DNA from: Mycolicibacterium sp. lyk4-40-TYG-92
GTDB lineage: Bacteria; Actinomycetota; Actinomycetes; Mycobacteriales; Mycobacteriaceae
Assembly: GCF_030209435.1 (NCBI RefSeq)
Contig: NZ_JARVRX010000014.1
Location: 372,001 to 436,000 of the forward strand
DNA: 64,000 nucleotides
Direction: 5' to 3'
How positions within the stretch are numbered: the stretch's first letter is position 1; each line of letters opens with the position of its first letter. A program made the position numbers and the translations under genes. The notes beneath the pieces were generated by a model, which saw only the letters and a program-made list of their open reading frames with translations, was not told the DNA's origin and did no database searches. This document shows, piece by piece, positions 53,768-62,924 of this stretch.

Positions 53768-55222
53768 CTACAGCTGGACGACGACGCTCTTGTTCTTGAG
53801 ATAGGCCTCGAGCCCCTCCCGGCCGAACTCCTGGCCCCAGCCGGACTGTTTGTAACCGCCGAAGGGCAGGTCGTGGTCAAAGACCAACTGGCAGTTAACC
53901 TGAACGCTGCCGGCCTGCAGGCGCTTGACGATGCGGTGCGCCCGGCTGACGTTGGTGGTCCACGCGGTCGCCGCCAGTCCGTAGCTGGTGTCGTTGGCCA
54001 TGGCGACGGCCTCGTCCTCGGTGTCGAACGGCAGGATGCTGACCACCGGCCCGAAGATCTCCTGCCGGTAGAGGCGCATGCCGGGGTCGACGTTGGTCAG
54101 CACGGTCGGGTGCACGAAGAAGCCCTTGCGGTCCAGCCGGTAGCCGCCGGCGACGATCTCGACGCCGTCGCTACGGCCTTCGTCGATGAAGCCGAGGACC
54201 CGGTTGAGTTGTTTGGCGCTGATCAGCGGGCCGCTCATCACGCCCTCTTCATCGGGCCCGCCGTACTTCATGAAGTTGGCGACGTTGGCAATACCCTCGA
54301 CCACCTGGTCGTAGACGCCGCGCTGCACGAAAATCCTTGAGCCGCAGACACATCCCTGGCCGGAGTGGATGAAGATGCCCATGGCCGCGCCGAAGATGGC
54401 CTTGTCCAGGTCGGCGTCGTCGAAGATCAGCACCGGCGACTTGCCGCCGAGTTCCAGCATGACCTTCTTCAGGTTGCCCGCCGAGGCCTTGACGATCTCC
54501 TTGCCGACTTCGGTCGAGCCGGTGAAGGCGACCTTCTCGACGTCGGGATGCGCGGTGATGGCAGCACCCGCGGTGTGGCCGTACCCGGTGATCAGGTTGA
54601 CGACGCCTTCGGGCACGCCGGCCTCGTGGATCAGCCGGTCCAGCAGCAGCGCCGAAAGTGGTGTCTCCTCAGCCGGTTTCACCAGACTGCTGCAGCCCGC
54701 GGCCAGCGCCGGGGCGATCTTGGCGCAGGCGTTGAAGATGGGGCCGTTCCACGGGAAGATCAGGCCGACGACGCCGTAGGGCTCACGCAGCGTGTAACCG
54801 TGCTGGTCGACGTAGGCATCCGAGGCGATGCCGCTGGTGCGGATGTCGTAGGCGGTGCCGTTGATCTTGGAACACCAGCCGGCGTAGTAGCGGAAGAACT
54901 CGGCGCAGGTCGGGACGACGAGCTCGGACTGCATCTTCATCATGCCGGTGTTGGCGGAGTCGATGGCCGCGAACTCAGCGGCGTGCTCGTCGATCAGGTC
55001 GGCGATGCGCCAGAGGATCTTGGCGCGTTCCCGGCCGGGCAGGCCGGACCAGACACCGGCCTCGAAGGACGACTTGGCACGGGCGACGGCCTCGTCGACG
55101 AACTCGGGGCCGCAATCGGTGAATTCGCCGATCTGCTCCTCGCTCACCGGATCGATGATCGGGATGAGCTCGCCCGTACCCGGGCGTTTCTGGATGTCCT
55201 CCAAGACCGACTGCAGCGTCAT
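53768..55222 (-). CDS. NAD(P)-dependent aldehyde dehydrogenase
   Basis: The 484-aa ALDH has VVGLIFPWNGPIF, FTGSTEVGKEI, the catalytic Glu in LELGGKSP near residue 255 and the catalytic Cys in GQGCVCGSR near 290. It oxidises an aldehyde to the acid; chain type cannot be read. It lies upstream of the FadE5-type gene on the same strand, but a hairpin and an operator-like palindrome separate the two. Confidence 0.9.
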   Translation of the reverse strand: MTLQSVLEDIQKRPGTGELIPIIDPVSEEQIGEFTDCGPEFVDEAVARAKSSFEAGVWSGLPGRERAKILWRIADLIDEHAAEFAAIDSANTGMMKMQSELVVPTCAEFFRYYAGWCSKINGTAYDIRTSGIASDAYVDQHGYTLREPYGVVGLIFPWNGPIFNACAKIAPALAAGCSSLVKPAEETPLSALLLDRLIHEAGVPEGVVNLITGYGHTAGAAITAHPDVEKVAFTGSTEVGKEIVKASAGNLKKVMLELGGKSPVLIFDDADLDKAIFGAAMGIFIHSGQGCVCGSRIFVQRGVYDQVVEGIANVANFMKYGGPDEEGVMSGPLISAKQLNRVLGFIDEGRSDGVEIVAGGYRLDRKGFFVHPTVLTNVDPGMRLYRQEIFGPVVSILPFDTEDEAVAMANDTSYGLAATAWTTNVSRAHRIVKRLQAGSVQVNCQLVFDHDLPFGGYKQSGWGQEFGREGLEAYLKNKSVVVQL

Positions 55223-55357
55223 CGCGTGCCTCTCATCGTCAGCGAGCGCGCGTCCCGGGGCGGACGCGCAACAAATGCTGTGCAGTTGCTTAGCATTGCC
55301 GTCGTCGGGTCGTCAAGAGTGGCCCGTGTCGGCGCTTTGTCTGGGAAGATCGGGAAC

Positions 55358-56017
55358 GTGTCCGCCGAGCACAACTACACCTCCCCTGACCTGGCACGCA
55401 GCGCTCTGGTGCTGATCGACGTGCAGAACGACTTCATCTCCGGGGCGGCACCCGTTCACGGCACTGCCGAACTGCTTCCCACGATGGCGCGGCTACTCAG
55501 GGCGTTCCGCGCCGCGCACCGGCCGATCGTGCACGTGATCCGGATGTACGTTCCCGGCGGTAGCGACGCCGACCCACCCCGACGCGCCGCGGTCGAGGCC
55601 GGTCAGCAGATCGCCGCACCACACACCGACGGCGCAGCCATCCCTCACTTCCTGCTGTCACACCCGCTCGACTACGACTCGCTACTGGCCGGCGGTATCC
55701 AACGCGCCGACCCGAACGAGGTCGTCATGTTCAAACCACGCTGGTCGGCGTTCTATCGCACCGCACTGGAAGAGCATCTGCGCGACCTCGCGGTGAACAC
55801 CGTCGTGGTGGCCGGCTGCAACCTGCCGAACTGCCCCCGCGCCACCCTGTTCGACGCCTCCGAGCGGGACTTCCGCGCCGCGCTGGTCACCGACGCCACC
55901 TCCCAGGTGACGCCCGAGCGGCTCGCCGACCTGGCGCTCATCGGCATCGAGACACTGACCACCGCGGACATCGAGCAGTTCTTCGAGGGCACTGCAACCC
56001 CACAGGAACCGCAGTGA
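55358..56017 (+). CDS. Isochorismatase-like cysteine hydrolase
   Basis: The 219-aa protein has the family triad: Asp in LIDVQNDF near residue 21, Lys in MFKPRWSAF near 125, and Cys in NCPRATLFDA near 158. Members hydrolyse amides such as nicotinamide, N-carbamoyl compounds or ureidoacrylate; the pair of Cys in GCNLPNC is typical. GTG 55358 follows GGGAAC at short distance; the open frame upstream is antisense to the aldehyde dehydrogenase and not used. It is divergent from that gene. Confidence 0.85.
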   Translation: MSAEHNYTSPDLARSALVLIDVQNDFISGAAPVHGTAELLPTMARLLRAFRAAHRPIVHVIRMYVPGGSDADPPRRAAVEAGQQIAAPHTDGAAIPHFLLSHPLDYDSLLAGGIQRADPNEVVMFKPRWSAFYRTALEEHLRDLAVNTVVVAGCNLPNCPRATLFDASERDFRAALVTDATSQVTPERLADLALIGIETLTTADIEQFFEGTATPQEPQ

Positions 56018-56079
56018 AGAATTCACGGGGTGAGATCGCACAGTAAGACGCGCCCCTGACCGCCCTCGCGATCACCGCG

Positions 56080-56814
56080 GTGCTGCTGGCCGGCATCGCC
56101 GCGGGAGTGATCAACGCCGTGGTCGGCTCCGGCAGCCTGATCACCTTCCCGGTCCTGATGGCCGTCGGTTACCCACCGCTGGTCGCCAACATGTCCAACT
56201 CCGTGGGACTGGTGCCGGGCAACTTCACCGGCGCCTACGGCTACCGGCACGAGCTCGGCGGCCAGGGTGCCCGCATCCTCCGGCTCGGCGTGGTCTCGCT
56301 GGCCGGGGCGATAGTCGGTGCGGTACTGCTCCTCAAGCTGCCGCCCGGCGCATTCACCGCGGTCGTGCCGTGGCTGATCCTGCTGGCCGGCGTCCTGGTG
56401 CTGGTGCAGCCCCTGCTGCGCCGCGCGCTGGATTCGCGGCGCGGCGCGCCGCGGTCCACCGACCATGCCGCCCCGCTGTACGCGGGCGTGTTCGGGTGCG
56501 CCGTGTACGGCGGCTATTTCGGTGCGGCGCAAGGCATCATCATGATGGCCCTGTTCGGGTTGTTCGTCTCCGAAGATCTGCAGCGCCTCAACGGCGTCAA
56601 GAACATCTCTGTGGGACTGGTCAATTCAGTTGCCGCCATCATCTTCATCGTCGTCGGCCAGGTGGCCTGGCTGCCGGTCCTGCTGCTGGCCGTCGGCTCG
56701 ACAATCGGTGGCTACATCGGGGCGCGGATCGGACGCCGCTTGCCCCCCAACGCCTTACGCGCCTGCATCGTCGTGGTCAGCATCGTCGCGTTCACCGTCA
56801 TGATGCTGAGGTAG
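56080..56814 (+). CDS. TauE/SafE-family (TSUP) membrane permease
   Basis: The product (at least 244 aa) has about eight helices and the TSUP motif GVINAVVGSGSLITFPVLMA at the start, repeated weakly as GAAQGIIMMALFG in the second half. The family exports or imports sulfonates, sulfoacetate or organic acids. The start is uncertain: GTG 56080 gives a short first helix, while the conserved hydrophobic sequence LTALAITA continues upstream to CTG 56056 with a stop at 56044. A non-ATG/GTG/TTG start is therefore possible. Confidence 0.82.
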   Translation: MLLAGIAAGVINAVVGSGSLITFPVLMAVGYPPLVANMSNSVGLVPGNFTGAYGYRHELGGQGARILRLGVVSLAGAIVGAVLLLKLPPGAFTAVVPWLILLAGVLVLVQPLLRRALDSRRGAPRSTDHAAPLYAGVFGCAVYGGYFGAAQGIIMMALFGLFVSEDLQRLNGVKNISVGLVNSVAAIIFIVVGQVAWLPVLLLAVGSTIGGYIGARIGRRLPPNALRACIVVVSIVAFTVMMLR

Positions 56815-56937
56815 CGGGAAACAGCCGCCGAATTCGGCACTGCTAACACGCAATAACGGACTTTTGGTATGTCACGATTCGAACGCGCCGGGCGCAGCTA
56901 ACGCGCGGACGGGGTTCCGCTGTGTCAGCATGGACCG

Positions 56938-57834
56938 GTGAGGCCAAGCAAAAGCAGAAGCCGAATCAGCAGTCTCGCGACAGCCGCAGTCCTGGTGGCA
57001 CCACCAGGACTGATGTCCGCGGCGCTACTACCGGCAGCACATGCGGCCGACTGCCCCGACGCCCAGGTCATCTTCGCCCGCGGTACCGACGAAGCACCCG
57101 GGCCCGGCGGGGTGGGAACGGCGTTCATCAATTCGTTGCGCACCGCCATCAGCCCCAAAACCCTTGACGTGTATGCGGTCGATTATCCGGCGACCACCGA
57201 CTTCCCCACCGCCGTCGACGGAATCCGTGACGCCCGTAGGCAGATCGTGACCACCGCTGCGGCCTGCCCACGAACCAAGATGGTGCTCGGCGGGTTCTCC
57301 CAGGGTGCCGCTGTTGCGGGCTTCGTCACGGCGGGCACCATTCCCGACGGAGTCTCCGCCGCAGAGGTGCCGGCTCCCATGCCCCCGGACGTCGCGGATC
57401 ACGTTGCGGCCGTTGCCTTGTTCGGCAAACCCTCCCCACGGTTCATGCGCGCCATCGGCTCCCCCTCCGTCACGGTCGGCCCGGTGTACCAGCCCAAGAC
57501 CACCGACATCTGCGCCCCCAACGACCTGGTGTGCGACGCGCACGGCTCGAGCTTCGACGCCCACAACAGTTACGTGGACAGCGGATTGGTCACCCAGGGC
57601 GTCAACTTCGCGGTGAGCCAACTGCAGGCAGGGTGGGCGGCCGACGCACTGGCCGGACCCGCACCGTGGTCATCGACGACAGTGCAGGCCGCCGATCAGG
57701 CCGGGCGCGGTCAGTCGACGCCCGCCGGCACCCCTGCGAACACCGCGGCGCCGGCCCACATGCCGGCAAGCGCGCCGTGGCTCCCGGGACCGGAGCAGCC
57801 GGCATCGGCACCGGAAGCAGCACCAGCCCCGTAG
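56938..57834 (+). CDS. Cutinase-family secreted esterase
   Basis: The 298-aa precursor has a signal peptide (cleavage near AHA-AD) and a cutinase domain: CPDAQVIFARGTDE, nucleophile GGFSQGAAV near residue 120, catalytic Asp in CAPNDLVCD near 194 and His in DAHNSYV near 208, plus paired Cys. These enzymes (Culp type) hydrolyse esters or lipids at the cell surface. A Pro/Ala-rich tail of about 70 residues follows the domain. Start GTG 56938. Confidence 0.9.
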   Translation: MRPSKSRSRISSLATAAVLVAPPGLMSAALLPAAHAADCPDAQVIFARGTDEAPGPGGVGTAFINSLRTAISPKTLDVYAVDYPATTDFPTAVDGIRDARRQIVTTAAACPRTKMVLGGFSQGAAVAGFVTAGTIPDGVSAAEVPAPMPPDVADHVAAVALFGKPSPRFMRAIGSPSVTVGPVYQPKTTDICAPNDLVCDAHGSSFDAHNSYVDSGLVTQGVNFAVSQLQAGWAADALAGPAPWSSTTVQAADQAGRGQSTPAGTPANTAAPAHMPASAPWLPGPEQPASAPEAAPAP

Positions 57835-57837
57835 CCG

Positions 57838-58587
57838 TTACCGGAACTGCACGCCCCGGCGCCGCACCCACCAGTGGGCGAACAGCGTCCCGGCGATCCA
57901 CACGACGATCGCGATACCAAGATGCACAGCACTTTTGGTGTCGCGGCCGAGGACGGGCCCGACGACGTGCGCGAGGGCGGTCGGTAGCCGCCGCCACAGT
58001 TCACGGTGTTCGACGCCGCCGATCGGGTCGGCCACGAAATACAGGGCGTACGGCAACGCCAGCGACGACAACCAGAACGCGATACGGCGCCGGTCATGGC
58101 GCTGGCTCCACCTCTGCACCAGCGGAACTTCGGCCACCGGCAGCAGTACCGACACCGCGTTGCCCACGCCCAGCCAGGACACGATCGGCACCGCGACATT
58201 CGGGATCGTCACGCCGAGCCGGGCCGGGGTTTCCAACCAGACGGTGAGCACCGCGGCGACGGTCAGCGTCGGAACTCCGATGAGAATCAGCAGTGCCAGG
58301 TTCTTCTGCAGCAATATCCGCCACGGCGCCACCGATTCGGCCAGCCTGCGCTGGACCCGATCATGGTCGGCGCCAAGCACATTGGTGGTCGTCGTGTCGG
58401 CGAGCACGAATGACGAGAAGTACGTGCCGACCAGGATCACCCAGTCCTGGTGATGCCGTCCCCCGGAGGTCAACGGCTGCACGGCGAGCCAGAGCAGGGC
58501 GAGCACGATGTTGGCTGCCACGCCCAGCAGCCAACTGCGCGGCGGCGTGAAGGCCCACCGCACTTCCGACCACACTGCGGGCAACAT
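57838..58587 (-). CDS. Polytopic membrane protein of unknown function
   Basis: The 249-aa protein has about six hydrophobic segments and the segment SFVLADTTTTNVLGADHDRV, which I associate with uncharacterised mycobacterial membrane proteins. It resembles ABC-2-type permease subunits in size and spacing, but no ATPase gene is near. It starts ATG 58587 and is divergent from the PucR-type regulator. It ends three bases from the cutinase gene, convergently. Confidence 0.65.
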   Translation of the reverse strand: MLPAVWSEVRWAFTPPRSWLLGVAANIVLALLWLAVQPLTSGGRHHQDWVILVGTYFSSFVLADTTTTNVLGADHDRVQRRLAESVAPWRILLQKNLALLILIGVPTLTVAAVLTVWLETPARLGVTIPNVAVPIVSWLGVGNAVSVLLPVAEVPLVQRWSQRHDRRRIAFWLSSLALPYALYFVADPIGGVEHRELWRRLPTALAHVVGPVLGRDTKSAVHLGIAIVVWIAGTLFAHWWVRRRGVQFR

Positions 58588-58703
58588 CGTCCATCTCCAC
58601 CGTCAACGCCCCGTCCGCCGCGGAGTGCGTGCGACGATACCGGCACCACACGTTGCGGTTCCTGTGAGCGCAGTGCCGCCGACACAGATCCGAATGGGAG
58701 CGC

Positions 58704-59936
58704 ATGGCGGAACCGCACGGCACCGATCCCAGTGCCCACATTCAGCTGATCGTCGACCTGCTGGCCCGATCACTGAATCGCGCGGTGCTGCTGGACGACA
58801 CGGCGATGACGCCGATGACCTTCAGCCGGCAGCTGGGGACCGTCGACGACGTGCGGATGCACAGCCTCCTCGAGCGCGCGACGAAACCCGAAGTCATAGC
58901 CGAGCTTCAGGCCTTAGGCATCGACGACGCCGACCCGGGCGTCGCGATCCCGCCGCTGCCCCGGTACGGCATGGTGGCGCGGTACTGCGTGCCGGTGCGG
59001 TCGGCCGCCGCCCACTTCGGCTACTTGTGGGTGATCGACCCGCAGCAGTCACTGAGCGCGGCCGAGCGTGCCCTGGCAGACCAGGCCGGTGCCGATCTGG
59101 TGGCGATCCTCGACCGGCGCCAGACCACCGAGCGTGCCGTCGAATCCGCGCGGCAGGTTCTGCTGACCCGGCTGTTGTCAGCCGGTGTCGACGAGCCCCT
59201 CGACGTGGTGCTGCGTGAGCTCGGTGCCCACGACATGGCGCAGCCGGACAGCCTGCTCACCGTCTTCGCGTTCGTCCCGTCCGGGGACGCCGCGGAGACC
59301 GAGCAGCGCCTCATCGCACTGCGACTGCGGCTGTCCGCCGTCGAACGGACGCACAACTGGTTCGTCCTGCCGGGCAATCCCGTGAGCGTCTTCGCCTTCT
59401 GCCCCGCACACGTGCGGGTCCCGCCCCAGCGACTCACCGAGACCGTGACCTCGTCGATCCAGGCCGTCTTCGACGATGCGCCGGCCATCGGATGGTCCGG
59501 TACCCGGCTGCCCCTGACCCAGGCCGCCCGGGCATTTCGGGACGCCCGGCTGGCCTGCGCCCTGGCTGCCGCTGGCGCCGGTCCGGGCGGGGCGGCGCTG
59601 GACTGGACCGCCGCCGGGTCGTGGCGGGCGGTCGCGCTGCTCGCCGACAGCCTCGCGGACACTCCCCACGAACTCGACGCGCTGGTTCATCCGGGCATCA
59701 CCGGGCTCTTGGCCGAGGGACGCGACGACCTGATCCAGACGCTCGAGGCCTATCTGTCCTCCGGCGGTGACGCCCGGCGCGCCGCCGACACCATGCACCT
59801 GCATCGCTCGACGCTGTACTACCGCCTGGAGAAGATCACCCAGGCCCTCGGTGACGACGTCACCGACCTCACCGACGGCGAGGCCCGGTTCGATCTCATG
59901 CTCAGCATTCGGCTGGCCCGGCTGCGCCGGCCCTGA
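58704..59936 (+). CDS. PucR/CdaR-family transcription regulator
   Basis: The 410-aa protein has a GAF-like N-terminal part, a central GGDEF-like CdaR region and the C-terminal PucR helix-turn-helix (SSGGDARRAADTMHLHRST then LYYRLEKITQALG). Family members control purine, polyamine or amino-acid catabolism. It precedes the permease and stress-protein pair by 206 bp on the same strand and is the likely regulator. ATG 58704 follows GGGAG. Confidence 0.85.
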   Translation: MAEPHGTDPSAHIQLIVDLLARSLNRAVLLDDTAMTPMTFSRQLGTVDDVRMHSLLERATKPEVIAELQALGIDDADPGVAIPPLPRYGMVARYCVPVRSAAAHFGYLWVIDPQQSLSAAERALADQAGADLVAILDRRQTTERAVESARQVLLTRLLSAGVDEPLDVVLRELGAHDMAQPDSLLTVFAFVPSGDAAETEQRLIALRLRLSAVERTHNWFVLPGNPVSVFAFCPAHVRVPPQRLTETVTSSIQAVFDDAPAIGWSGTRLPLTQAARAFRDARLACALAAAGAGPGGAALDWTAAGSWRAVALLADSLADTPHELDALVHPGITGLLAEGRDDLIQTLEAYLSSGGDARRAADTMHLHRSTLYYRLEKITQALGDDVTDLTDGEARFDLMLSIRLARLRRP

Positions 59937-60060
59937 CATACCGGGCCGGGCCGCGGCCGTCCGACTCCTGTCGGAAAAACGGCCGGATGTTGCGACAAGC
60001 TCGCACCCGTTCGGCCCACGCGTGCCGTATCGATCGGCTTAGTATTCGCACACGCCAAAA

Positions 60061-60076
60061 CGTGGTGCAGCTCACA
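60061..60076. promoter_or_regulatory. CRP-like site CGTGG-TGCAGC-TCACA
   Basis: Eight of ten positions match the CRP consensus. It resembles the perfect site at 16207-16222 (TGCAG core, TCACATC flank). It lies 67 bp upstream of the permease GTG. Confidence 0.35.
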
Positions 60077-60102
60077 TCGTCTGTTGGGCGTGGGCTGAAA
60101 AC

Positions 60103-60125
60103 GCCCTGACAAACGCCGTCAGGGC
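60103..60125 (+). promoter_or_regulatory. Perfect 8-bp hairpin in the permease leader
   Basis: GCCCTGAC and GTCAGGGC flank a 7-nt loop and end 5 bp before the ribosome site GAAGGAG. It could be an operator or a leader structure; there is no U-run for termination. Confidence 0.4.
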
Positions 60126-60142
60126 AGCGCGAAGGAGACGAC

Positions 60143-61969
60143 GTGAGCGGGACACCCACCCTGAACAAGGCGCTGAGTCAGCGCCAGCTGTCAATGATCG
60201 CGATCGGCGGCGTGATCGGCGCCGGCCTGTTCGTCGGCTCAGGTGTCGTCATCAAAGACACCGGGCCGGGCACGTTCATCACCTATGCGCTCGCCGGCCT
60301 GCTGATCATCATGGTGATGCGCATGCTCGCCGAAATGGCGGTGGCCAACCCCTCGACAGGTTCGTTCGCCGACTACGCCCGCAATGCCCTGGGTAATTGG
60401 GCCGGCTTTTCGATCGGCTGGCTGTACTGGTACTTCTGGGTGATCGTGGTCGGCTTCGAGGCGATCGCCGGAGCGAAGATCATCAAGTATTGGCTGCCGG
60501 GGGCGCCCATCTGGCTGACAGCGCTACTGCTGTTGATCGCGATGACGGCGACGAACCTGTTCTCGGTGTCATCGTTCGGCGAGTTCGAGTTCTGGTTCGC
60601 CAGCATCAAGGTTGCGGCCATCGTCGTGTTCATCGGCCTCGGCTCGTGTTTCGTGCTCGGTCTGTGGCCGCACAAGTCGATGGATTTCTCGAACCTCACC
60701 GCCCACGGCGGGTTCTTCCCGCTGGGCTCGTCCGCGGTCACCGTCGGTGTCGTCACCGTGATCTTCTCGATGGTGGGCGCCGAGATCGCGACCATCGCCG
60801 CCGCTGAATCCACGGACCCCGAACGTGCGGTCGCCAAGGCCGCCAACTCGGTCATCATGCGCATCGCGATCTTCTTCGTCGGCTCGGCGTTCCTGCTGGT
60901 GACCATCCTGCCGTGGAACGGCAAGCAGCTCGCCGCGTCGCCGTTCGTGTCGGCCTTCACCGCGATGGGTATCCCCTACGCCGACCACATCATGAACGCG
61001 GTCGTCCTCACAGCCGTGCTGAGCTGTCTGAACTCGGGCATGTACACCGCTTCGCGCATGCTGTTCGTGCTGGCCGCCCGCCGAGAGGCGCCTGCCCAGC
61101 TCGTCTCCGTGACCCGCCGCGGAGTTCCCGCCGCCGCCATCCTCACGTCGTCGGTCATCGGATTCCTGGGTGTCATCGCCTCGGCCTTCTCACCCGATTT
61201 CATCTTCAAGTTCCTGCTGGATTCCAGCGGTGCGGTCATCCTCTTCGTCTACCTGCTGATCGCGATTTCCCAGATCGTGCTCCGGTACCGCGACGGTGGC
61301 CACAAGCTCAAAGTCAAGATGTGGCTCTTCCCCGTATTGTCCATCGTCACGGCCTTGGCGATGACCGCGATCCTGGTGCAGATGTTCGTCCAGGGCGGCG
61401 ACAACCGGCGGGCCCTGACGCTGAGCCTGTTGTCCTGGGCTGTGGTGATCGGGCTGTTCTTCGCCAACCGCTGGTTCAACTCCCGTCGGCCGGTGCCGGA
61501 GCCCGTCACCGCGACCGAGCGGCCGCACCGAGTGCTGGTGCTGGCCAACGAAACCGTCGGCTCCGTCGAGCTGCTGGACGAACTGCGCGCCATCGGTGCC
61601 GACAATGCGACGACCTATCACGTCGTCGTGCCGGTGAGCCCGATCGAGACCGGCGCCGCCGCCTCACACAGCCCCCTCGATGTCTGGGAAGCCACCAAAG
61701 TCCTTGCCCAGCAACGCCTCGACCAGACGCTGGCCGCGCTGCACTCGGCGAACCTGGAAGCCGACGGTGAACTGGGTGACTACCGCCCGCTGCGCGCCCT
61801 GGCAGCCGCCGTCGCCGAATTCGATCCGGACCAGATCGTCATCGCGACGGAGCCGCCGGAGCAGTCGATCTGGCACCGCTTCGACGTGGTCGACCGCGCC
61901 CGTTCCGACTACCACATCCCGGTGACCAACGTGATCGCGATGGCACCCTCCGAGGAGCCTGTCGCGTGA
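60143..61969 (+). CDS. Amino-acid permease (AAT family) with C-terminal USP-like domain
   Basis: The 608-aa protein has a 12-helix amino-acid permease domain (SMIAIGGVIGAGLFVGSG at the start, GAEIATIAAAESTDPERAV in the middle; GabP/AnsP type). From about residue 470 it continues with some 135 cytosolic residues: PHRVLVLANETVGSVELL, YHVVVPVSP, and DQIVIATEP. This tail has the order of a universal-stress-protein Rossmann fold. The usual transporter ends near 460-480 aa. The next gene, a tandem USP protein, overlaps by four bases, so a regulatory tail plus partner is likely. Start GTG 60143. Confidence 0.85.
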   Translation: MSGTPTLNKALSQRQLSMIAIGGVIGAGLFVGSGVVIKDTGPGTFITYALAGLLIIMVMRMLAEMAVANPSTGSFADYARNALGNWAGFSIGWLYWYFWVIVVGFEAIAGAKIIKYWLPGAPIWLTALLLLIAMTATNLFSVSSFGEFEFWFASIKVAAIVVFIGLGSCFVLGLWPHKSMDFSNLTAHGGFFPLGSSAVTVGVVTVIFSMVGAEIATIAAAESTDPERAVAKAANSVIMRIAIFFVGSAFLLVTILPWNGKQLAASPFVSAFTAMGIPYADHIMNAVVLTAVLSCLNSGMYTASRMLFVLAARREAPAQLVSVTRRGVPAAAILTSSVIGFLGVIASAFSPDFIFKFLLDSSGAVILFVYLLIAISQIVLRYRDGGHKLKVKMWLFPVLSIVTALAMTAILVQMFVQGGDNRRALTLSLLSWAVVIGLFFANRWFNSRRPVPEPVTATERPHRVLVLANETVGSVELLDELRAIGADNATTYHVVVPVSPIETGAAASHSPLDVWEATKVLAQQRLDQTLAALHSANLEADGELGDYRPLRALAAAVAEFDPDQIVIATEPPEQSIWHRFDVVDRARSDYHIPVTNVIAMAPSEEPVA

Positions 61970-62847
61970 CGATCATCGCCGGGTTCAGCGCGTCCCGGCA
62001 AGGCAGCGCACCGATCAACCTCGCCGTGCAGATCGCCCGGACCACCGGCGAGAAGGTCATCGCGGCGGCGGTTCTCGAACGCTCGTGGCCACCGCGCAAC
62101 GACCCGGTCGAGGACGAGTACCTGCGGCACGTGAAGGCGCAGACGGCCCAGTCCTTACAGGCTGTCGTCGACGGCCTGCCCGGGCGCCCGGACGTCCCGA
62201 CGCTGGTGCACGAATCCGGTTCCATCCCAACAGGTCTGCTCGAGCTGGCCCAGGAGTTTCAGGCCCGGGCCGTGGTGCTCGGGTCGTCGTCGTCCGGACT
62301 GCTGGGACGGGTGGCGCTCGGCAGCGTGACAGAGCGGTTGGTACACACCGCGCAGGTGCCGGTGGCGATCGCGCCGCGCGGATATGCCTTCAGCCACGAG
62401 CCGATCCGTCGGCTCACGGCGGCCTACGGCGGTGAAGCCGACACCAACGGTTTGATCCGGGCGGCCGCGGAGCTGTCCCAGGCCTGGAATGCCCGGCTGC
62501 GGATCGTGGCGTTCACCGTGCGCCCCGCGTGGGCGTTCGGTGGGCCCTCACTCGAGGTGGGTGCCGAGGACATGGTGGTCGCGCAGTGGTCGAAGCGCAC
62601 GGCCGACGAAGTCACCAAGCAGCTCAACAAGGTTCGTGAAAACCTGGCGGTACCCGACGTGGACTTGGTCGTCAGCAGCGGGCGGGATTGGCAGCAGGCC
62701 GTGGAGAACACGGGCTGGGCATCAGGTGACGTGCTGCTGCTCGGATCGGGCGCGGCCGGACAGTCGGCGCGGGTGTTCCTCGGCTCGGCAGCGGCGAAGA
62801 TTCTGCGTCATTCACCGGTCCCGGTGATGATCATGCCCCGCGCCTGA
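61966..62847 (+). CDS. Tandem universal stress protein
   Basis: The 293-aa protein has two USP domains. The first ends VVLGSSSSGLLGRVALGSVTE and the second LLLGSGAAGQSARVFLGSA, both keeping the G-x2-G-x(9)-G-S/T-like ATP-binding loop pattern. The GTG overlaps the permease stop. It is likely that this protein senses ATP or another ligand and acts on the permease tail. A long-loop hairpin follows. Confidence 0.87.
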   Translation: MTIIAGFSASRQGSAPINLAVQIARTTGEKVIAAAVLERSWPPRNDPVEDEYLRHVKAQTAQSLQAVVDGLPGRPDVPTLVHESGSIPTGLLELAQEFQARAVVLGSSSSGLLGRVALGSVTERLVHTAQVPVAIAPRGYAFSHEPIRRLTAAYGGEADTNGLIRAAAELSQAWNARLRIVAFTVRPAWAFGGPSLEVGAEDMVVAQWSKRTADEVTKQLNKVRENLAVPDVDLVVSSGRDWQQAVENTGWASGDVLLLGSGAAGQSARVFLGSAAAKILRHSPVPVMIMPRA

Positions 62848-62855
62848 GCCTCCTG

Positions 62856-62917
62856 CGCCGAAAGGCCAATTGCTGCACGCTGTCGTGAATTTGCGTGTCG
62901 CAACTGGCCTTTCGGCG
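62856..62917. terminator. Long-loop hairpin between convergent genes
   Basis: Two 18-nt arms (62856-62873 and 62900-62917) with the core CGCCGAAAGGCCA pair at 17 of 18 positions (the last a G-U pair) around a 26-nt loop. It lies 9 bp after the USP stop and 8 bp before the end of the minus-strand small gene, so it probably terminates both. Confidence 0.65.
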
Positions 62918-62924
62918 TTTGCCG

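Noticed and set aside
55273..55298. AATGCT...AGCATT inverted repeat between the aldehyde dehydrogenase and the cysteine hydrolase
   Set aside because: Only 6-bp arms with a 12-bp gap; too weak to call an operator.
56827..56838. 12-bp palindrome GCCGAATTCGGC after the TSUP gene
   Set aside because: Short and not placed at a promoter; could be a weak terminator but there is nothing to support it.
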